Below, in pieces: positions 25,169 through 33,105 of a stretch of DNA of 64,000 nt (positions are counted from its first letter, which is position 1; each line of letters starts with the position of its first letter). Both the position numbers and the translations under genes were made by a program. The notes beneath the pieces are model-generated. The model did no database searches and was not told the DNA's origin. It saw only the letters and a list, made by a program, of their open reading frames with translations. The stretch spans positions 1 to 64,000 of the forward strand of contig JBMNOZ010000011.1 of the NCBI GenBank assembly GCA_050943335.1. Reading direction: 5' to 3'. The DNA comes from JBMNOZ01 sp050943335 (lineage in GTDB: Bacteria; Bacillota; Desulfitobacteriia; Desulfitobacteriales; Syntrophobotulaceae).

Positions 25169-25498
25169 TTATTTAGTTAAATGGCAAATACCAACGGCTC
25201 TTTCAACGTCCAAAACAAAAGCAATACCGCGGTGGGGTTTCTCCAGCTCTACAGCTTCAACTATAGCAGAAAGTATTTTCTCGGTTTGCTCTGCCTTTAC
25301 TAAAGTGAGGACAATTTCTTTTTCCGGTTCAATATTTAAACCGAAAAGTTTAATATTCTCATGGATGCCGGTTCCTCGACCTCGGATTATAGTGCCTCCT
25401 TCAGCACCAGCCGCCTTAGAGGCTTCCACGACCTCCTCAGAAAAACCCCATTCTACAATAGTAACAATCAATTCAAATTTTCCAGGACAATCCTTCAT
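25169..25498 (-). CDS. PII-like signalling protein linked to DUF1538 transporter-like proteins (second copy)
   Basis: A 109-residue protein with the PII fold pattern: a beta-alpha-beta opening (FELIVTIVEWGFSEEVVEAS), a T-loop-like stretch after GGTIIRGRGTG, and a KPHRGIAFVLDV segment in the place of the PII B-loop. PII proteins are trimers that bind ATP/ADP and 2-oxoglutarate and dock onto transporters or enzymes. The T-loop position lacks the Tyr modified in GlnB, so uridylylation is unlikely. ATG 25498 is chosen because GGAGGG sits 5-6 bases before it; GTG 25504 lies inside that site. It is the last gene of the operon. Confidence 0.8.
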   Translation of the reverse strand: MKDCPGKFELIVTIVEWGFSEEVVEASKAAGAEGGTIIRGRGTGIHENIKLFGLNIEPEKEIVLTLVKAEQTEKILSAIVEAVELEKPHRGIAFVLDVERAVGICHLTK

Positions 25499-25518
25499 TG
25501 TCACCCTCCAAATAGATA

Positions 25519-25872
25519 TTAGCTTTTAAAAGCAAAGAGATGCGCCAATCCCGCCAGACTGTTTATTCGGAGAACAAAAGCAATACCTTTCCCAGGTTTA
25601 TCTAGTTCGGTTATTTCAGTGATGATTTCTAAAGCTCTATCAACATTTTCCGCTTTAACTAAGGAAAAAACTACTTCTTTCTCTGGCTCATAATCGATAC
25701 CAAAGATTCGCTGGAAGGTTTTTGCGTTGGCGGTTCCTTTTCCTAATAATATTGTCCCTCCCCCGATATTAGCCTTTTTAGTAGCGGCTACTAATTTACT
25801 AGCCACACCTTTTTTGACAATAGTGACAATAAGTCGATAGTTATCACCTGTAAAGGAGGAAATTGTACTCAT
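25519..25872 (-). CDS. PII-like signalling protein linked to DUF1538 transporter-like proteins (first copy)
   Basis: A 117-residue paralogue of the next gene downstream. It shares the YRLIVTIVKKGVASKLV opening, GGGTILLGKGTAN before the T-loop, EPEKEVVFSLV and KPGKGIAFVL. Its T-loop (AKTFQRIFGIDYEPEKE) also contains FGI-x-x-EPEKE as in the sister protein (FGLNIEPEKE), a motif shared by the pair and absent from GlnB. The ATG overlaps the stop codon of the upstream DUF1538 gene by four bases (ATGA), so it is tightly coupled to it. It probably senses a nucleotide or metabolite and gates the membrane proteins; ligand unknown. Confidence 0.8.
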   Translation of the reverse strand: MSTISSFTGDNYRLIVTIVKKGVASKLVAATKKANIGGGTILLGKGTANAKTFQRIFGIDYEPEKEVVFSLVKAENVDRALEIITEITELDKPGKGIAFVLRINSLAGLAHLFAFKS

Positions 25873-26600
25873 TTATTCTGTTCTTGCTCCTTTCTCGTAT
25901 ACAAGAAACCCAGTAATAAAACCGCCAGGACAGGGGTTAAGTAAACTAACGCAACCGTGCCAAACCCATCGATTAAGGGATCTCTATTTTCTAAAACCTT
26001 AGCTAACCCTACTGTAATAGAGAGAATAAAGGTCACTGTCATCGGCCCGGTTGCTACTCCGCCGGAATCAAAAGCCATGGCAATAAATTTGGGGTCGGCA
26101 TAGCGGCTTAGAATGAATGCTACCACATATCCAGGCAAAATGAAATACCATAAAGGAATACCGAGCAAAATTTTTGCCATAGCCAGAGCAACGGAGGCCG
26201 CGACCCCAATACAGAGAGTGAATAGCAGAATTGTTTTATTGATAGCCCCCCCGGAAACCCGTTCGATCTCATCTGTTAGGACTCGTACAGTTGGTTCAGC
26301 CATAACGGTGACAAACCCAAGAATAAAACCGATGGGGATAACAATCCAATTGTTAACCAAAGAGCCTAAACTAATTCCTATCTTTTCCCCGATGGGGATG
26401 AAACCGACATTTACTCCTTGCAAGAAGAGCACTAACCCTATAAAACCGATTATAAATCCTTTAGCTAATCTTCGAAGTCTTCTAACGGGAAGCCTTAATA
26501 AAAAGACCTGAGCTAATAAAAAAATAATTAACACCGGAGTCAAAGCGAGGCTTACATCTTTAACGGTTGAGATAAAACCTTCGAAAAGCGCTGCCAACAT
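25869..26600 (-). CDS. DUF1538-family membrane protein (second copy)
   Basis: A 243-residue protein with about seven predicted membrane helices. It shows the family marks GVNVGFIPIGEKIG, MAEPTVRVLTDEIERVSGG and AFDSGGVATGPMTV. The internal helix pattern and a paralogous upstream gene suggest a two-subunit membrane unit; in other genomes DUF1538 can occur as a tandem fusion. No substrate is known. ATG 26600 has AGGGGTG 8 bases upstream and overlaps the upstream stop by one base (TAATG). The charged C-terminal tail (YTRKEQEQNK) faces the downstream PII genes, which is positional evidence for regulation by PII. Confidence 0.8.
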   Translation of the reverse strand: MLAALFEGFISTVKDVSLALTPVLIIFLLAQVFLLRLPVRRLRRLAKGFIIGFIGLVLFLQGVNVGFIPIGEKIGISLGSLVNNWIVIPIGFILGFVTVMAEPTVRVLTDEIERVSGGAINKTILLFTLCIGVAASVALAMAKILLGIPLWYFILPGYVVAFILSRYADPKFIAMAFDSGGVATGPMTVTFILSITVGLAKVLENRDPLIDGFGTVALVYLTPVLAVLLLGFLYTRKEQEQNK

Positions 26601-27286
26601 TAAAAAATCACCCCTAATAAAGAAACTGCGATAATTGGACCGATGCAAGCCAGGGCAACTAAACCGAAACTATCGTCTTCAGAGACTTTGCTCCTGATAG
26701 TTGAGGCGACTCCAATGCCCACTGCCAAGACGAAGGGAACGGTCATGGGGCCGGTAATTACTCCTCCGGAATCAAGGGCAACAGCCAAATATTCTGGCGA
26801 AACAAATAGGGTAATAATGAAAATTATTCCATAACCGGGTAAAAGCAGATATAATAGAGGGATTTCCAGGAAAATCCTTAACAATCCCAGCAAAACTGAA
26901 ATTCCAACCCCTAGGGCAACGGAGAAAATTAAAATAGTTTTTCCGATCTGTCCCCCGGAAGTAAGGCTTACTTGAGAAGCTAAAACCTGGATATGGGGTT
27001 CAGCAATAGTTATTACAAAACCTAGAGTAAATCCAAAAATTAAGACAAGAGACATCCTTCCCTTGGTAACTATTTTGGAGCCCATCATTTCTCCCATGGG
27101 GACAAAGGCGGTTTGAACTCCAAGCAGAAAGAAAATTAAGCCCAGCATCACCATAATTGAGCCGCCGATAAACTGTCCAAAAATATCCCAAGGGAGTTTA
27201 ATAATTGTAAATTGTAAAATAGTGACAACAAACACAACAGGGAGTATCGCTGTTAGGACCTCGATGGTTGTTTCTTTAATATTCAA
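26600..27286 (-). CDS. DUF1538-family membrane protein (first copy)
   Basis: A 228-residue polytopic membrane protein, first gene of the reverse-strand operon. Its landmarks parallel those of its neighbour: GVQTAFVPMGEMMG, IAEPHIQVLASQVSLTSGG and ALDSGGVITGPMTV. The shared DSGG-x-x-TGPMTV motif is the strongest family signature and, being polar within a membrane segment, may form part of a translocation path. TTG start at 27286 with AAAGGAGG about 12 bases upstream, a rather long spacing. Function unknown; a transporter or channel is inferred from hydropathy and PII linkage. Confidence 0.8.
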   Translation of the reverse strand: MNIKETTIEVLTAILPVVFVVTILQFTIIKLPWDIFGQFIGGSIMVMLGLIFFLLGVQTAFVPMGEMMGSKIVTKGRMSLVLIFGFTLGFVITIAEPHIQVLASQVSLTSGGQIGKTILIFSVALGVGISVLLGLLRIFLEIPLLYLLLPGYGIIFIITLFVSPEYLAVALDSGGVITGPMTVPFVLAVGIGVASTIRSKVSEDDSFGLVALACIGPIIAVSLLGVIF

Positions 27287-27359
27287 TAACTTACCGAACC
27301 TCCTTTAATGTTATATTTTTTCCACAACTCTTTTCTTTCGAGTCGGATTATTTAAAAAT

Positions 27360-27368
27360 ATTATAACA
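27360..27368 (-). promoter_or_regulatory. candidate extended -10 promoter of the DUF1538/PII operon
   Basis: On the reverse strand TATAAT (27365 down to 27360) is preceded by TG one base away (27368-27367), an extended -10 element. Transcription would start near 27353, giving a leader of about 65 bases before the TTG at 27286. I see no convincing -35. Confidence 0.4.
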
Positions 27369-27573
27369 TAAAAGGTATTGCAGGAAAAAGAAGCCTCCGA
27401 ATAGTGAATAAAGGTGTGGAAAAACAATGCTTAAGGGGGAGGCAAACGGAAATATATAATTTTTCTAGTTATTTCAAACAGGAAATCACAGCATTTTGTC
27501 GAAGAGTAAGAAAGATAAGAACGGAGTCAAGATAAAAAACTCTGTACTATTCGTCTGCACCTAGGAGGACAGC

Positions 27574-28260
27574 ATGATTAAATTAAGGAATGTATCTAAA
27601 ATTTATCCCAATGGTGCTAGAGCACTATTTAATGTTAATTTGGAAATTGCCAAAGGAGAATTTGTTTTTCTTGTTGGGCCCAGCGGTGCTGGTAAATCCA
27701 CTTTAATAAAACTTCTCTATAAAGAAGAAATTCCCACCCGGGGACAGGTTTTTATCGAAAACATCAATTTAGTCAGAATTAAAGATCATCAAGTACCTTT
27801 AATCCGCAGAAAAATCGGCGTGGTTTTTCAGGATTTTAAATTGCTAGCTAATAAGACAGTTTATGAAAATGTTGCTTTTGCCCAACATGTTATTGGGAAA
27901 AATAAAAAGGAAATAAAAGAAAACACTTTAAACATTTTAAAAGTGGTGGGTTTGAGCGGGAAAGAAAAATGTTTCCCGGAGGAATTATCCGGCGGGGAGC
28001 AACAAAGGGTATGTATCGCTCGCGCTCTTGTCAACAATCCCAGCCTTTTAGTGGCTGATGAGCCCACAGGCAACTTAGATCCTGACACAGCCTGGGAGAT
28101 AATGGAGCTTTTGAATATAATTAATGAGTTTGGAACCACTGTTATTATGGCCACCCATGCCAAATATATCGTGGAACAGATGAATAAAAGGGTTGTACGA
28201 GTTGAAGCGGGGAGAATTACGGAGGACAGGCAAGAGGGGGCATTCAGCGTTGGCTCTTAA
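27574..28260 (+). CDS. ftsE: cell division ATP-binding protein FtsE
   Basis: A 228-residue ABC ATPase that drives FtsX to activate peptidoglycan hydrolases. Walker A GPSGAGKST, the signature LSGGEQQRVCIARAL, Walker B LLVADEPTGNLD and the switch His in MATHAKYIVEQM are all present. ATG start behind AGGAGG. It overlaps ftsX by 11 bases. A 287-base gap before it, shared with the divergent DUF1538 operon, must hold its promoter, but no convincing -35/-10 pair was found there. Confidence 0.96.
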   Translation: MIKLRNVSKIYPNGARALFNVNLEIAKGEFVFLVGPSGAGKSTLIKLLYKEEIPTRGQVFIENINLVRIKDHQVPLIRRKIGVVFQDFKLLANKTVYENVAFAQHVIGKNKKEIKENTLNILKVVGLSGKEKCFPEELSGGEQQRVCIARALVNNPSLLVADEPTGNLDPDTAWEIMELLNIINEFGTTVIMATHAKYIVEQMNKRVVRVEAGRITEDRQEGAFSVGS

Positions 28261-29134
28261 CTCTTTTAAATACATTTTTTCTCAAGCTTTTCTTTCCCTA
28301 AAGAGAAACATCTGGCTAACCTTAGCTTCTGTCCTGACGGTAATGATCTCTCTAACCTTGCTGGGAAGCTCGATTCTTTTTTTGGCTAACACGACAAATA
28401 TTGCTTCCACATTTGAATCTCAGGTTGAAATAGCAGTTTTTTTAGATGACAGTTTGAATGAAGAACAAACAAATCAGATTCAAAACAGAATAAAAAACCT
28501 CGCAGGTATTCAACAGGTGACCCTCACCCCCAAAGAACAGGCTATCCGGGAATTCCAGGAATCAATGGACACCGAATCTCTGTTAGAGGATTTGGGAGGC
28601 ATTAATCCCTTCCCTGATAAAATTACGATAGTGGCCACTGATCCGCAGTTGGTAGAGGACATTGTTTTTCAGGTTAACCAAATTGAGGGTGTGGACAAAG
28701 TCCGCTACGGTCAAGGTTTTCTTGAAAAATTACTTGTCTTTACCCACTGGTTACGTTGGATAGGCATTGGGGTGGTAGCGGCCTTTACCTTTGCCTCTTT
28801 ACTCTTAATAGTTTTAAATATCAAAACCAATGTTAACTATCGGGAAAAAGAGATCCAGATTATGAGGTTAGTAGGGGCCAGTAATGCCTTTATCCGCGGG
28901 CCGTTTATAATTGAAGGGGTGATAATCGGCTTGCTCGGGGCTTTTCTTGCCATGTTGATTGTCTCCGTTTCGTATAGTTGGTTAATGCAATACATAATGA
29001 CTTCCCTAACTTTTATACCCATCGTTGCCAGTCAACAGTTTCTCTTGCTAGTCCTTCTTATCATGTTGGCAGGCGGGGTTATTATGGGAGGTTTGGCCAG
29101 TGTTTTTTCTTTAAGAAAGTTTTTGCATTTCTAA
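28250..29134 (+). CDS. ftsX: cell division protein FtsX
   Basis: A 294-residue membrane partner of FtsE: an N-terminal cytoplasmic segment, one membrane helix (about 20-42), an extracellular domain (about 45-165) that binds hydrolases or their activators, then three membrane helices of the FtsX permease domain. The intracellular motif REKEIQIMRLVGASNAFIRG is the MacB/FtsX hallmark. TTG 28250 is chosen over the upstream TTG 28193 because AGGGGG lies 9 bases before it and the protein then starts like other FtsX (LNSFKYIFSQAF). Confidence 0.93.
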   Translation: MALNSFKYIFSQAFLSLKRNIWLTLASVLTVMISLTLLGSSILFLANTTNIASTFESQVEIAVFLDDSLNEEQTNQIQNRIKNLAGIQQVTLTPKEQAIREFQESMDTESLLEDLGGINPFPDKITIVATDPQLVEDIVFQVNQIEGVDKVRYGQGFLEKLLVFTHWLRWIGIGVVAAFTFASLLLIVLNIKTNVNYREKEIQIMRLVGASNAFIRGPFIIEGVIIGLLGAFLAMLIVSVSYSWLMQYIMTSLTFIPIVASQQFLLLVLLIMLAGGVIMGGLASVFSLRKFLHF

Positions 29135-29169
29135 AATAGGTCAGTTAAAGGTTACATAGGGAGGTAGAG

Positions 29170-30303
29170 ATGGAGAAATTGTCTAAATTGAAAATAGGGG
29201 TCGTAACGGGCCTTTTAATGATTTGTTTAGCTTTTCCCGTCGCCGGGGATGATCTTTCCGATGCTCTCAAGCGTCAACGGGAGATTGATCAACAACGGAG
29301 CAGAGCTGCAAACAACCTAAAAAATTTGACCATTAAGGCAGAGCAGATGGAAATGCAAATCCGAACTCTGACTAGGGAAATACAAGAAGCGGAGAAAAAT
29401 TTGGCTGCGAGGGAACAGGCCTATATCCAATCGAGGCAAAATGTGGCCCGAATTCAAAAAGAAGTAGACATGAAGCAAAAGGAATTGGAAGATAGACAAA
29501 ACTCTTTGCGAAAAAGGGTCCGCACTATTTATGAAGAAGGTCAGATGAGTTATTTAGAAGTGCTTTTTCAATCCGTGAGCATTTCGGATTTCATTTCCCG
29601 GGTGGAGTATTTAGGATGTTTAGTGGCCAATGACCAGAATATTTTAGAGGGAATTCGAGTTCAAAAACAAGAATTGCTGGAAAAAAGAGAGCAATTGGTT
29701 AAAGAAATGGAAGAGGCAAAGAGACTTCAGGAACTGGCTGAAGCCGCCAAAAAGGTTTTAGACAGCAAGAGGGCGGAGAAAGAAGCGGCACTGGCTGCCA
29801 ACAAGAAGGATCAGGACGATTTACTCATCCAAATCCAAAAATTAGAAAAGGACTCCAAGGCTCTAGAATCTAAAATACGAGAATTGCAAAGTAAAAATCC
29901 CGGCGGGGTTGTGGGGGCGATCAGTGCTTGGCCAACCCCAGGATATTGGTATATTACAAGTCCTTACGGTTATCGGATTCATCCTATAACTAAGGTAAAG
30001 TCTCTGCATACGGGCGTTGATATTGGTGCTCCCTACGGGGCGAGAATAAATGCTGCTGGGGACGGAACTGTGATCTTTGCTGGGTGGTACGGTGCTTACG
30101 GCAATACGGTGATTGTTGACCACGGCAACGGGTTTTCCACTTTATACGGACATATGTCTTCCATAGCGGTTTCAACAGGACAAGTGGTTAAAGCCGGCCA
30201 AAAGGTGGGTAATGTAGGCTCGACAGGTTGGAGCACCGGGCCCCATCTACATTTCGAGGTCCGTAAAAACGGAACTCCAACAAACCCCATGGCGTATTTC
30301 TAA
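29170..30303 (+). CDS. coiled-coil M23 peptidase, likely FtsEX-controlled cell wall hydrolase
   Basis: A 377-residue exported protein: signal peptide (about 1-26, cleavage near VAGD), a long coiled coil (about 30-240) and a LytM/M23 endopeptidase domain (about 270-377). All zinc ligands are present: His and Asp of LHTGVD, the later YGHM His, and HLHFE. Unlike EnvC of E. coli, whose LytM domain is degenerate, this looks catalytically complete, so it may both bind FtsX through the coil and cut peptidoglycan. It follows ftsEX closely, with GGGAGG before ATG 29170. Confidence 0.88.
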   Translation: MEKLSKLKIGVVTGLLMICLAFPVAGDDLSDALKRQREIDQQRSRAANNLKNLTIKAEQMEMQIRTLTREIQEAEKNLAAREQAYIQSRQNVARIQKEVDMKQKELEDRQNSLRKRVRTIYEEGQMSYLEVLFQSVSISDFISRVEYLGCLVANDQNILEGIRVQKQELLEKREQLVKEMEEAKRLQELAEAAKKVLDSKRAEKEAALAANKKDQDDLLIQIQKLEKDSKALESKIRELQSKNPGGVVGAISAWPTPGYWYITSPYGYRIHPITKVKSLHTGVDIGAPYGARINAAGDGTVIFAGWYGAYGNTVIVDHGNGFSTLYGHMSSIAVSTGQVVKAGQKVGNVGSTGWSTGPHLHFEVRKNGTPTNPMAYF

Positions 30304-30360
30304 GATCTGATTGACATATAATAAAAACACAGGACAGCCATTTGCTGGGAGGAGCGCAGA

Positions 30361-31548
30361 TTGTCAAATTACGTGAATTGGAAAAAAGCATTTAAACAGG
30401 CTGCAGCGGTCGGACTGATCCTTTGTTTGGGTTTGATTATCCTGATCGGCGGATTTATTGTTGTCAACTATGATAATCTTGGCCGCTTGGTGCGGGTGGT
30501 CTATCTCGTTAATAGTCAACACCTTGAAGACCCTCCTCTGAGCAAATTGGTGGACGGCGCAATCGAGGGTATAGTAAGTTCCCTCGACACCTACTCTTCC
30601 TTTCAGGACGCTGAAGAGAATAAGGCCTTATTGGAGTCACTCCAGGGCTCCTTAGGCGGAATAGGAGTTTATTTAAGCGTTGCTGATCCCCAGAAATTAG
30701 TTATCAGAAGCCCGATCAAAGGCTCGCCTGCCGACCGGGCCGGGCTCGAAGCCGGGGATATAATTTTAAAGATTGATGGTATTGATGTGTCAACCATGAC
30801 TCAGCAGAAGGCTGTCTCCATTTTGCGCGGGGAACCGGGTACCAAAGTGACAGTCGGTATTTACCGCCCGCGAACAGGAAAAGATTTTTCTGTAAACTTA
30901 ATCCGAGAAAAGATCAGTGTTCCAACCGTACAAGTTCAGGCTTTGCCGGGAAGAGAGGATATTGCATTAATTGACATTTCTAACTTCAGCCAGAATACTG
31001 GCGAAGAGTTGGAAAGGGAATTCTCAAAAATGGACTGGGACTCATACAAAGGCTTCATTATTGACCTCCGCTATAATTGTGGGGGAGAAGTAAATGCTTC
31101 TATTAAGGTTGCAAGTCTACTTGTTCCTCAAGGGGACATTGTCCATGTTGTGGATAAAAAAGGCAGAATAGAGACAAAAAAATCCACAGCCCAGTACATT
31201 AACAAACCCTTTGTTATCCTGATTAACGAATATACTGCCTCGGCGGCGGAAATTGTCTCCGGAGCAGTAAAGGATTATGGAAGTGGCGACTTGGTCGGCG
31301 TTAAGACTTTTGGTAAGGGTGTGGTTCAGACCCTATTTCCTTTAGATAACAATACCAGTGTTAAATTAACCACGGATAAATATCTGACTCCCTTAAAAAA
31401 TGATATTCACCAGAAAGGGATAGAACCGGATGTGGAGGTCCATCTTAAGGAAGGAGAAAAACCAACCATCTTACCTGAGGATACAAATTTCGATAGCCAA
31501 CTGACCAAGGCGATAGAGGTGCTAACGGAAAAAATAAAGGGACGGTGA
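30361..31548 (+). CDS. C-terminal processing peptidase (S41 family)
   Basis: A 395-residue CtpA/B-type protease: an N-terminal membrane anchor (about 12-34), a PDZ domain (about 95-180; GSPADRAGLEAGDIILKIDG) and an S41 catalytic domain. The catalytic Ser is in NEYTASAAEIVSGA, and the general-base Lys in KTFGKGVVQT. It works outside the membrane. In many Clostridia and Bacillus this gene follows ftsEX and the M23 protein, suggesting control of the hydrolase or of sporulation signalling. TTG start behind GGGAGGAG. A terminator overlaps its stop codon. Confidence 0.92.
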   Translation: MSNYVNWKKAFKQAAAVGLILCLGLIILIGGFIVVNYDNLGRLVRVVYLVNSQHLEDPPLSKLVDGAIEGIVSSLDTYSSFQDAEENKALLESLQGSLGGIGVYLSVADPQKLVIRSPIKGSPADRAGLEAGDIILKIDGIDVSTMTQQKAVSILRGEPGTKVTVGIYRPRTGKDFSVNLIREKISVPTVQVQALPGREDIALIDISNFSQNTGEELEREFSKMDWDSYKGFIIDLRYNCGGEVNASIKVASLLVPQGDIVHVVDKKGRIETKKSTAQYINKPFVILINEYTASAAEIVSGAVKDYGSGDLVGVKTFGKGVVQTLFPLDNNTSVKLTTDKYLTPLKNDIHQKGIEPDVEVHLKEGEKPTILPEDTNFDSQLTKAIEVLTEKIKGR

Positions 31549-31568
31549 GGCAAAATCACCGTCCTTTT
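31540..31568 (+). terminator. intrinsic terminator overlapping the S41 protease stop codon
   Basis: GGACGGTGA (31540-31548) pairs with TCACCGTCC (31556-31564), followed by TTTT. The TGA stop is the last three bases of the left arm, so ribosomes reaching the end could weaken folding. Confidence 0.8.
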
Positions 31569-31653
31569 GGTTTTGGTTACCATAACCTTTGTTGGCTCCT
31601 ACAATATCATTGGCTGTTGGAGGGGAGACGGGGTTAAGCCCCGCAGCTACGGT

Positions 31654-32919
31654 TTAGATTTTAGCTAAACCTTGCTCCAGATCGGCCAGAATATCGTCTA
31701 TATGTTCCAGACCGACAGAAATTCTGATTAGTCCTGGGGTTATTCCGGCTCCCACAAGTTGTTCGTCTGTTAATTGGCGATGGGTTGAACTTGCTGGGTG
31801 CAACACACAGGTCCGAATATCAGCAACGTGGACAACATTGGAGGCTAGTTCCAGACTATCCATAAACTTAATCGCCGCCTCGCGGCCTCCTTTCATGGAA
31901 AAGGAGATAACCCCGCTGCACCCCCGCGGTAAATATTTTTGGGCCAGGATTCGATAGGGATTTCCTTCTAAAGTGGGATAGTTGACAAGTTCTATTTTTT
32001 TAGAAGAGTTTAAAAAAGCGGCCACTTTTTCAGCATTTTGGCAATGCCTTTCCATTCTTAAAGGTAAGGTTTCCAAACCTAAGTTTAATAAGAAGGCTGT
32101 ATGGGCAGCAGGGTAAACACCTAAGTCCCGCATCATTTGGACCCGGGCTTTGGTGATATAGGCGGCGTGGCCAAAATCTTTAGTATAAACAATGCCGTGG
32201 TAGGATTCATCAGGTTCTGTAAATTCTGGAAATTTACCACAAGACCAATCAAAGTTTCCGCTATCTACAATTACGCCCCCCACTTGAATGGCGTGGCCGT
32301 CCAGATATTTTGTAGTGGAATGGACAACGATATCAGCCCCGTATTCGAAAGGACGGCACAGAACCGGGGTAGCAAAGGTGTTATCCACTATAAGTGGCAC
32401 ACCGTTTTTGTGAGCAAGGGCAGCAAATTTTTCGATATCCAGAACGCTGAGGGCTGGATTGGCTATGGTCTCCCCAAAAACTGCTTTAGTATTTGGTCTG
32501 AATTCTTTTTGGATTTCTGCTTCAGAAGCATCTTGATCGACATAAGTACATTCAATACCGAACTTCTTCATAGTGACAGAGAAGAGATTGACTGTTCCCC
32601 CATAAATTTTAGAAGCGCTGATAAAATGATCCCCGGCTTTTAAAATATTTAAAAGGCTGATTAAACAAGCTGCTTGACCGGAGGAGGTGCAAAGAGCACC
32701 TATTCCCCCCTCTAAAGCAGCGATTTTCTTTTCCACAGCTTCTACTGTCGGGTTAGAAAGGCGGGAATAAAAATGCCCACTTGCTGTAAGGTCAAACAAT
32801 TCCCCAATATGTTCTGTAGAATCGTAAGTGAAAGTAGTGCTTTGGTAAATAGGTAAAACCCTAGGTTCCCCGTTTCGGGGGTGGTACCCCTCATGCAAAC
32901 ACTTGGTTTCAATTTTCAT
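31654..32919 (-). CDS. metY: O-acetylhomoserine sulfhydrylase-like PLP enzyme
   Basis: A 421-residue Cys/Met metabolism PLP enzyme. It most resembles MetY, which makes homocysteine from O-acetylhomoserine and sulfide: YHPRNGEPRVLPIYQSTTF at the start, YSRLSNPTVEAVEKKIAALEGG, and the PLP lysine in VVHSTTKYLDGHA. ATG 32919 is chosen because GGAGGG lies 8 bases upstream. It is a single-gene reverse-strand unit; no other methionine gene is next to it and I saw no S-box riboswitch in the leader. Cystathionine gamma-synthase or lyase cannot be fully excluded. Confidence 0.85.
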   Translation of the reverse strand: MKIETKCLHEGYHPRNGEPRVLPIYQSTTFTYDSTEHIGELFDLTASGHFYSRLSNPTVEAVEKKIAALEGGIGALCTSSGQAACLISLLNILKAGDHFISASKIYGGTVNLFSVTMKKFGIECTYVDQDASEAEIQKEFRPNTKAVFGETIANPALSVLDIEKFAALAHKNGVPLIVDNTFATPVLCRPFEYGADIVVHSTTKYLDGHAIQVGGVIVDSGNFDWSCGKFPEFTEPDESYHGIVYTKDFGHAAYITKARVQMMRDLGVYPAAHTAFLLNLGLETLPLRMERHCQNAEKVAAFLNSSKKIELVNYPTLEGNPYRILAQKYLPRGCSGVISFSMKGGREAAIKFMDSLELASNVVHVADIRTCVLHPASSTHRQLTDEQLVGAGITPGLIRISVGLEHIDDILADLEQGLAKI

Positions 32920-33000
32920 GCTTCTTCCCTCCGTCATTTGCTTGATAGTATCTTGAAAAGGACATCCAATCAAGGATTCAGAGTATATGCTTCTCTGTTT

Positions 33001-33032
33001 GCTTTAAAAAACAGTATACCATTCTTTAAAGC
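33001..33032 (-). promoter_or_regulatory. inverted repeat over the candidate metY promoter
   Basis: GCTTTAAA (33001-33008) and TTTAAAGC (33025-33032) flank an extended -10 element on the reverse strand (TATACT, 33018 to 33013, with TG at 33021-33020). The symmetric sequence over the -10 box is a plausible operator. A second TATACT lies at 32987-32982. Confidence 0.35.
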
Positions 33033-33105
33033 AAAAAAACATGAACCTTGAAATTGTTCGGGCATAAAATAGATCACAAGCAATCTTTAACAGGGAGGAA
33101 TCACA

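Noticed and set aside
32920..33105. SAM riboswitch before the MetY-like gene
   Set aside because: No S-box helices or conserved core could be traced in the leader.
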